Source of the DNA: JAWMQL01 sp033283165 | GTDB taxonomy: Bacteria; Pseudomonadota; Gammaproteobacteria; Pseudomonadales; Halieaceae | NCBI GenBank assembly: GCA_033283165.1 | Contig: JAWMQL010000004.1 | Coordinates: 372,001 to 436,000 of the forward strand | DNA: 64,000 nt | Direction of reading: 5' to 3' | Shown here: piece by piece, positions 59,139-64,000 of the stretch | How positions within the stretch are numbered: position 1 is the stretch's first letter | Layout: every line of letters starts with the position of its first letter | The notes under the pieces: generated by a model | Databases searched by the model: none | What the model was told of the DNA's origin: nothing | Seen by the model: the letters and a program-made list of their open reading frames with translations, nothing else | Made by a program: the position numbers and the translations under genes

Positions 59139-59714
59139 ATGGGCGTATTCGAATATCTGGGCGTAATTCTCTCGGTCATCATGGGCCTTGGCGTTACACA
59201 CATCCTGGCTGGCCTGAGCAAGACGATTCACCAGCGGAAGACAATCAAACCCTATTGGGTGCAATCTCTTTGGGCTGTCAATGTTCTGATCTACATCGTG
59301 ACCATCTGGTGGGGCATGTTCTGGTGGAGTGCCCAGGAGGAGTGGTCGTACTTTCTGTTCCTACTGTTAATTCTGTACGCGATATTCCTTTTCCTGGCTG
59401 CCTCGCTGATATTCCCGTGGGATTTTCCCGATGACTTTGATTTCGAACATCATTATTACGAAACCCGCCCCTGGTTTTTCTCGGTTTTCGCTATGGCCTG
59501 GTGCATCGACATTCCCGAGACGATGACCAAGTCGGCCACCGGACTGCGCGGACTGCCGGATGCGTATTTGGCGATGGTGATACCTCAGCTGACTCTCAGC
59601 GTTGTTGCGGCGGTTTGGCCCAACAAGACCTATCACAAGATCTATGCGATTTTCTGGCCCGTATTCACGGTAGGCTATCTGTCCATTACCACGTTGGCCC
59701 AGATAGCTGCCTGA
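59139..59714 (+). CDS. Multi-pass membrane protein, paralogue of 54721
   Basis: A 191-residue protein with about six hydrophobic segments. It shares its N terminus (FEYLGVILSVIMGLGVTHIL), the loop FPDDFDFEHHYYETRPWFF and overall size with the gene at 54721, so the two are paralogues 4 kb apart. About 225 bases of upstream DNA show no other gene. The function is unknown; it is not one of the catabolic enzymes. Confidence 0.75.
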   Translation: MGVFEYLGVILSVIMGLGVTHILAGLSKTIHQRKTIKPYWVQSLWAVNVLIYIVTIWWGMFWWSAQEEWSYFLFLLLILYAIFLFLAASLIFPWDFPDDFDFEHHYYETRPWFFSVFAMAWCIDIPETMTKSATGLRGLPDAYLAMVIPQLTLSVVAAVWPNKTYHKIYAIFWPVFTVGYLSITTLAQIAA

Positions 59715-59756
59715 GCGCTCGCGGTTGTTACCGCACGTGATCAGCCAACAAACTTT

Positions 59757-60236
59757 TTAAGCTGCGTACCTTTCTGGATGCCTGGTGAGTTCCTCCTCGA
59801 TGAAGGTGTTGAATTCCTGCGGTACAGTTTCTTTCACGCGATCCCATTCTTTCTGGGCCCAGGGATAATTACGTACCCAGTAGCAAACTACTCGCGCAAC
59901 CCCATAGCGGAAATAGTCGTCGAGAAGCCCCTCCCGTTGCTGGTAGTACAGGTTTTGTGCATGTCGCACGTGTGCCGAAAGAAAGCTTTTGAGTTTAAAC
60001 AGTTCCGCATCAGTGATCTCGTCGGGACTCTGCAGTGACTTGGTTAACACCTCGGCAATGTTCGATGTATAGCGAGACGTGATCAGGTGGACTCCAAGTT
60101 CGGTACGTGCCTGCGCAGCAGAGGCTTTCACCGCCTTTTTTGTTTCTTTTACCTGATAGCCAACATAAATCAGCGAGAGGATCACGCCGATAGCTGCCAG
60201 GCTTTCAGCAAATGCAGCGATAGCTTCCCAGTCCAT
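59757..60236 (-). CDS. Hypothetical protein with N-terminal membrane segment
   Basis: A 159-residue protein with a hydrophobic segment at about 10-27 (ESLAAIGVILSLIYVGYQV) followed by a charged helical region (KETKKAVKASAAQART). The rest (HVRHAQNLYYQQREGLLDDYF, YPWAQKEWDRVK) is helical. I do not recognise the family. It converges with the membrane-protein gene at 59139. Confidence 0.6.
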   Translation of the reverse strand: MDWEAIAAFAESLAAIGVILSLIYVGYQVKETKKAVKASAAQARTELGVHLITSRYTSNIAEVLTKSLQSPDEITDAELFKLKSFLSAHVRHAQNLYYQQREGLLDDYFRYGVARVVCYWVRNYPWAQKEWDRVKETVPQEFNTFIEEELTRHPERYAA

Positions 60237-60301
60237 GCTCGCTTCTCCATTTCTGTTTTAACGAGAGCTTAGCCCAGGAAAATGAAAACGGTATCTGCGG
60301 G

Positions 60302-61513
60302 TTACGCCGGCGTGAAGCGAACCGGCAGGCTTTCGATACCCCACACGCCCGGAAACGGCCGCCAGCGTATCTCGCCGGCCAGTTCCGGCGCGGTGATTCG
60401 CTGCGCGATCAGGTGCAGCCCCTCCTCGATCTGGGCTCTGGCCAGGTACTGGCCGAGGCAGATATGGGCGCCACGCCCGAAGGCGATATGGTGATTGTCG
60501 CTGTGCCGGTCGGGGTCGAAGCGGTGTGGGTCGGGGAAGGCTGCCGGGTCGCGTCCGGACAGGGGCAGGACCATGGTGAGCATGGTGCCCTCGGGCAACA
60601 GCACGTCGCGGTAGGAAAATTCCCTGACCACCGTGCGCGGCACATTGGAGACACTGACATAGCGCAGTGTCTCGTTCATCACCTTGCGCGCGTAGCTGAA
60701 GTCCTCGCCGCAACGGCGGTACATGTCCGGCCGGTCGAGCATCAGGTGCATGATCAGCGTCAGCATGTTCTTGGACGTGTCGTAGCCGGCGCCGAACAGG
60801 AAGACCAGCAGGTTGCGTAGTTCATCATCGTTGATGAGCCCCCTGGTATTGGCGGTGAGCAGGGCGTCCAACAGGTCGCCGCTTTCCTCGTCGCGGTGTG
60901 TCTCCCGCGCCTTTACCAGATCGTCGACAAACTCAAACAGGCGGCTGATCGCCTCGTCCGCCTGTGGCAGCATGGCCGGGTTCATACTGAAACTGAGGCC
61001 CTGGATTTCCAGGTGGCGGCGGATGCCGGGGACCACATCCGGTGAGGCGCCGATAATGGCGCACATGATCCTGATCGGGAAATTCGCGGCGAAGTCGGCG
61101 AAGTCGAAAGACGCCCTGGGGACCCAATCGTCCAGCAGCGCCGCTACCGTGTCGCGCATCTGTTGCCTGAACCGGTTGATGTTGCGTGGGGTGAAGGCGC
61201 TGGCCACGTTGCCGCGCAGGCGGGTATGCTCCCCGTCCTGCTTGGTAATCATCAGCCCTTCGTTGAAATTGCCCCAGGGGCTGCCACGGGCACCCATTAC
61301 CTCGATGATCTGGTCGGTGGCGAACTGGAGCCGGTCATCCATCCGGTACAGTTCCTCGATTGCCCGGTACTCGTGTACCAGGTAGCCGTAACTGCAGCGC
61401 GCGAGCCAGGGATGGATGTCTCGAGCGCGTTCGAAATGGGGCAGGGGGTCCGCGGCGAAGGTGGGGTCCTCGACCGGCAGGTCGGCCAGCGGCAACTCCT
61501 CGATCGACTGCAT
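60302..61513 (-). CDS. Cytochrome P450
   Basis: A 403-residue soluble P450. The thiolate is Cys352 in FGRGAHICLG, ExxR is Glu281-Arg284, and the I-helix GAGYDTS keeps Asp245 and Thr246, so this one has the standard oxygen-activation pair unlike the P450 at 13256. It is on the minus strand upstream of which lies the AraC gene in the same direction, 37 bases apart. Redox partners are not nearby. The substrate may be a lipid, steroid or terpene. Confidence 0.93.
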   Translation of the reverse strand: MQSIEELPLADLPVEDPTFAADPLPHFERARDIHPWLARCSYGYLVHEYRAIEELYRMDDRLQFATDQIIEVMGARGSPWGNFNEGLMITKQDGEHTRLRGNVASAFTPRNINRFRQQMRDTVAALLDDWVPRASFDFADFAANFPIRIMCAIIGASPDVVPGIRRHLEIQGLSFSMNPAMLPQADEAISRLFEFVDDLVKARETHRDEESGDLLDALLTANTRGLINDDELRNLLVFLFGAGYDTSKNMLTLIMHLMLDRPDMYRRCGEDFSYARKVMNETLRYVSVSNVPRTVVREFSYRDVLLPEGTMLTMVLPLSGRDPAAFPDPHRFDPDRHSDNHHIAFGRGAHICLGQYLARAQIEEGLHLIAQRITAPELAGEIRWRPFPGVWGIESLPVRFTPA

Positions 61514-61550
61514 GTGTCAATAGCCCCCGATCACGCAGTACGGCCCGTGC

Positions 61551-62612
61551 CTAGCGGCTGCCGTCCAGCCCCTGCCGGTACTGTTGCGGCGTGAGCCCGG
61601 TCCAGCGCTTGAAGGCGCGGCCGAAACTGGATTGCTCGGCATAGCCCAACTGCTCGGCCACGTCATCCAGGCTCAGGTCCCGCTGTTCCAGGCAGGCCCG
61701 GGCCTTTTCACTGCGCTGGGACTCCAGGATATCCGAGAATTTGAGTTCCGATGCCGCCAACTGCGCCTGCAGGGTGCGCACCGGCATGTTCAATTTCATG
61801 GCGCAGCGCTCGATACTGCAGTTCCCGGAGGCCATCGCGCCGCGGACGTAATCTTCAACCCGCTCTGCCAGGGATTCACGTGAGGCGAGCTTGACCTTTT
61901 GCAGGTAACCGCCCAGCAGCTTGAACAGGAGTTTGTTGGCGCTTTTCACCGGCTGCTCCAGCAGGGCGGTGGGAAAGGCAATGGCGTTATCGGTTTTGGT
62001 GCTGTTGAAGCGGGCGCCCAGGCGCCGCTCCAGTTCCCGCAGGCCGGCGGCCCGCGACTCCACCGCGAGATTGACGTAGCTCGGCCGGAACTGCTGGCCG
62101 ACCACCTCGCGCAACAGCTTGAGGTTGAGCAGTACCGCCTGGAAATTCGCCTGGGCGTTGCTGCCGAGGTCAGCGGGAACGTTCCAGCGCAGTTCGGCCA
62201 CCGGACCCTTTTCGATCAGTTCCAGCACCGTGTCGGGGGCGTGCGTGACCGGAATGTACTCGATGAAGTGATCGATGGAACTGCGTACGGTGGGCGCGGC
62301 CCGGCACAGGGCCGCGACACAGCCGAACACCTCCGGGTTCTGGATTTCCGCCAGGTCCAGCCCGAACAGCGGGTCGTTCAGGGTATGGGAGCAGTCCTCG
62401 AACAGCTCGATCACGGACTTGCAGTCCACGTAGTGATCCGGGTCCCGGATCTGGTGCGGCTCGATATTGTGCCGCTCCAGCAGGGCGTGGGGATCGCCGC
62501 CCCGCACCCGCACCAAGCCGGGCAGGCCGGCCAGGTTGGCCACCCGCATCTGGTGTTTCTGGGGGGTGGACTCCAGTGGCCCATCCAGGCTGTAAAAATA
62601 ATTTTCGGCCAT
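61551..62612 (-). CDS. AraC-family transcriptional regulator
   Basis: A 353-residue regulator with an N-terminal effector region of the arabinose-binding-like type (OruR/ArgR group) and the C-terminal AraC double helix-turn-helix (residues about 250-345; CSIERCAMKLNMPVRTLQAQL, LSLDDVAEQLGYAEQSSFG, WTGLTPQQYRQ). The ATG at 62612 follows GGAA; starts at 62627 and 62699 are also in frame. It diverges from the atypical crotonase gene and lies upstream of the P450 gene, probably controlling one or both. Confidence 0.9.
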   Translation of the reverse strand: MAENYFYSLDGPLESTPQKHQMRVANLAGLPGLVRVRGGDPHALLERHNIEPHQIRDPDHYVDCKSVIELFEDCSHTLNDPLFGLDLAEIQNPEVFGCVAALCRAAPTVRSSIDHFIEYIPVTHAPDTVLELIEKGPVAELRWNVPADLGSNAQANFQAVLLNLKLLREVVGQQFRPSYVNLAVESRAAGLRELERRLGARFNSTKTDNAIAFPTALLEQPVKSANKLLFKLLGGYLQKVKLASRESLAERVEDYVRGAMASGNCSIERCAMKLNMPVRTLQAQLAASELKFSDILESQRSEKARACLEQRDLSLDDVAEQLGYAEQSSFGRAFKRWTGLTPQQYRQGLDGSR

Positions 62613-62755
62613 GGTGATTGGTTCCATCGCGCGCGGACGCGGGGAAAGTTTGCGTGAACTGTCGATAATACCACGCCAGTTGTTGTAAATGAACGACACT
62701 GTTGTACTCTATATTCGGATATTGCGGTCCCCCAACTACCCCCAACGGAGCGACT

Positions 62756-63733
62756 ATGAAAGACTACGAGGTCCTCAAAGAGGAAGCGAAACAGTACATA
62801 CGTTACGACAAGGACAAGGCCAGCAAGATCGCCTACCTGACCTTCGACCGGCCCGAGGCCCAGAATGCCACCACGGCCGGCATGCGCCAGCTGTACGCCG
62901 ATTACGTGCACAAGGCCAACACTGACGACGATGTGAAAGTGCTGGTCATACGCGGCGAGGGCGAGCACTTCGGTTCCGGTGGCGACCTGCCCGAGCAGGC
63001 TGACATGCTGTCCGAGTCCGACGAGGACGTGGACCTGAACTGGGAGATCGGGATCAACGACCCGGACGTACGCTACCCGCCAAAAAATTCATACCGTTTC
63101 CTGCACAACCTGACCGACCACTATTCCAAGGCCCGCGCCGGCTGCCGGCCGCTGCAGGAGTTCAAGAAGATCAGCATCGTCGAGGCCAAGGGCTATTGCT
63201 ATGGCTGGCACTTCTACCAGGCCGGCGACTGTGACCTGGTGGTGTCCTCCGATGATGCCCTGTTCGGGCATCCGGCGTTTCGCTATGTCGGGTGGGGGCC
63301 GCGCCTGTGGACCTGGATCGAGATGATGGGGCTGCGCAAGTTCGAGGAGATGCTGTTTACCGGGCGTCCCTTCACGGCGGCCGAGATGAAGGAGTGCAAC
63401 AACTTCGTCAACAGCGTGGTGCCACGGGAGGAGCTGGAGGCGGAGACCCAGAAGTATGCCCGGGCCTGTGCCCAGACCCGGCCCACCGACACCGTGCAGG
63501 CCCAGAAGACCTTCATCGAGATGTACAAGCAGTACCGCGGCGAGTACATGGGCAGCCTGATGACCGGCTGGCTGGAGGGCATGCTGCCACTGATGCAGAA
63601 CGACCGCGTGAACGACGTGCAACTCGGTGACGGCGTATTCGGCCAGGGTCTCAACGAGGTGGTCAAGAACAATGACCTCAACTACCCCCCGGAGTGGCGC
63701 CTGAGCCGCTCGGGCCGCGCCAAACCGGAATAG
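62756..63733 (+). CDS. Crotonase-family protein lacking both canonical glutamates
   Basis: A 325-residue member of the crotonase superfamily with the CoA-binding oxyanion region (HFGSGGDLPE, 71-80; AKGYCYGWHFYQAGDCD, 144-160). Aligned to rat crotonase, Glu144 is Tyr154 and Glu164 is Ala174. Its chemistry therefore differs from hydration. The C-terminal part is longer than usual (about 60 residues, with EMYKQYRGEYMGS). The ATG at 62756 follows GGAG. It diverges from the AraC gene and is followed after 14 bases by an SDR, likely one operon. Confidence 0.85.
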   Translation: MKDYEVLKEEAKQYIRYDKDKASKIAYLTFDRPEAQNATTAGMRQLYADYVHKANTDDDVKVLVIRGEGEHFGSGGDLPEQADMLSESDEDVDLNWEIGINDPDVRYPPKNSYRFLHNLTDHYSKARAGCRPLQEFKKISIVEAKGYCYGWHFYQAGDCDLVVSSDDALFGHPAFRYVGWGPRLWTWIEMMGLRKFEEMLFTGRPFTAAEMKECNNFVNSVVPREELEAETQKYARACAQTRPTDTVQAQKTFIEMYKQYRGEYMGSLMTGWLEGMLPLMQNDRVNDVQLGDGVFGQGLNEVVKNNDLNYPPEWRLSRSGRAKPE

Positions 63734-63747
63734 CGAAGGAGTACCCT

Positions 63748-64000
63748 GTGCACCGCCTCGATGGCAGGGTTGCGCTGGTCACGGGCGCCTCGTCCGGTCT
63801 CGGGGCCGGCTTTGCGCGCCTGCTGGCGGGCGCCGGGGCCAAGGTCGTGCTCGGCGCCCGGCGCCTGGAGCGGGTCGAAGCGCTGGCGATGGAACTGGAG
63901 GTGCAGGGGAGCCCGGCCCTGGGCGTTGAACTCGATGTCGGTGACGAGGTGTCGGTGACGGCTGCTTTCGACGCGGCCGAGGCCCGCTTCGGTACGGTGG
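63748..64000 (+). CDS. Short-chain dehydrogenase/reductase (3' end outside window)
   Basis: The first 84 residues of a classical SDR: HRLDGRVALVTGASSGLGAG gives the cofactor motif at 12-19, and VVLGARRLERVEAL follows. The GTG start at 63748 has AAGGAG six bases upstream. It begins 14 bases after the crotonase stop and continues beyond the right edge, so the active-site motif is not visible. Confidence 0.85.
   Translation, partial: MHRLDGRVALVTGASSGLGAGFARLLAGAGAKVVLGARRLERVEALAMELEVQGSPALGVELDVGDEVSVTAAFDAAEARFGTV

Noticed and set aside
62678..62706. AGTTGTTGTA and ACTGTTGTA as direct repeats for the AraC protein
   Set aside because: Only two loose copies with 19-base spacing, not the 21 expected for AraC sites; kept as a weak idea.
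1..64000. CRISPR array, tRNA, rRNA or integrase
   Set aside because: No regular spacer repeats, cloverleaf-like segments or integrase motifs were seen in reading the window.

Overview
The window is high-GC DNA densely packed with catabolic genes. It has two long TonB-dependent receptors with Sec signal peptides, many acyl-CoA enzymes, an outer-membrane-type lipoprotein and gammaproteobacterial-style small membrane proteins. This suggests a marine, lipid-, steroid- or terpenoid-degrading gammaproteobacterium of the Halieaceae/Spongiibacteraceae kind. That placement is an inference from gene content; no rRNA or tRNA gene was seen. No gap between genes exceeds about 300 bases, and no CRISPR array, intact transposase or prophage was found.

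Layout. (1) 0-9.1 kb: a minus-strand unit (Baeyer-Villiger monooxygenase, Rieske oxygenase, ThDP-dependent enzyme) and a TauD/TfdA dioxygenase, diverging from a second Rieske oxygenase and a beta-propeller protein. (2) 9.2-16.8 kb: a TetR regulator, a TonB receptor and a five-gene unit (SDR, cytochrome P450, SDR, SnoaL-like protein, TesB thioesterase); the regulator and the five-gene unit carry the same 21-bp operator. (3) 16.8-25.6 kb: a lipoprotein, then acyl-CoA synthetase, MaoC-like hydratase and CaiB-type CoA transferase divergent from an IclR regulator and a second synthetase. (4) 25.2-38 kb: SnoaL protein, TonB receptor, a second TauD/TfdA dioxygenase, SDR, TetR, a hydrolase, and a plus-strand beta-oxidation operon (AcuI-like reductase, FadE34-like double acyl-CoA dehydrogenase, crotonase, paired acyl-CoA dehydrogenase subunits). 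(5) 38-46 kb: small GFA, VOC and DUF2165-like genes, two SDRs, a broken HNH/DUF222 gene, LysR and an arylsulfatase. (6) 46-54.2 kb: a seven-gene minus-strand operon (PhyH dioxygenase, MarR, MDR reductase, APH-type kinase, ACAD11-like dehydrogenase, SDR, acyl-CoA synthetase) divergent from a crotonase-fold isomerase. (7) 54-60.2 kb: small membrane proteins, a desaturase, mscS-mscL and hypothetical genes. (8) 60.3-64 kb: cytochrome P450, AraC regulator, an atypical crotonase and the start of an SDR.

How the parts fit. A palindromic operator family, (A/G)TCAACA-N4-TGTTGAT and variants, occurs at 4894, 5952, 29970, 30028 and 31754. It sits before the oxygenase genes of region 1, the SDR/TauD genes and TetR gene of region 4, and the beta-oxidation operon. 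This ties gene blocks 25 kb apart into one proposed regulon under the TetR at 30075. A second TetR system (operators at 9787 and 12350) governs the P450 operon. A MarR system (tandem palindromes at 53345) lies before a probable 4-hydroxyacyl-CoA pathway resembling the levulinate (lva) operon. The substrates are not shown by the sequence; ring or side-chain oxidation followed by CoA activation and beta-oxidation is the common theme.
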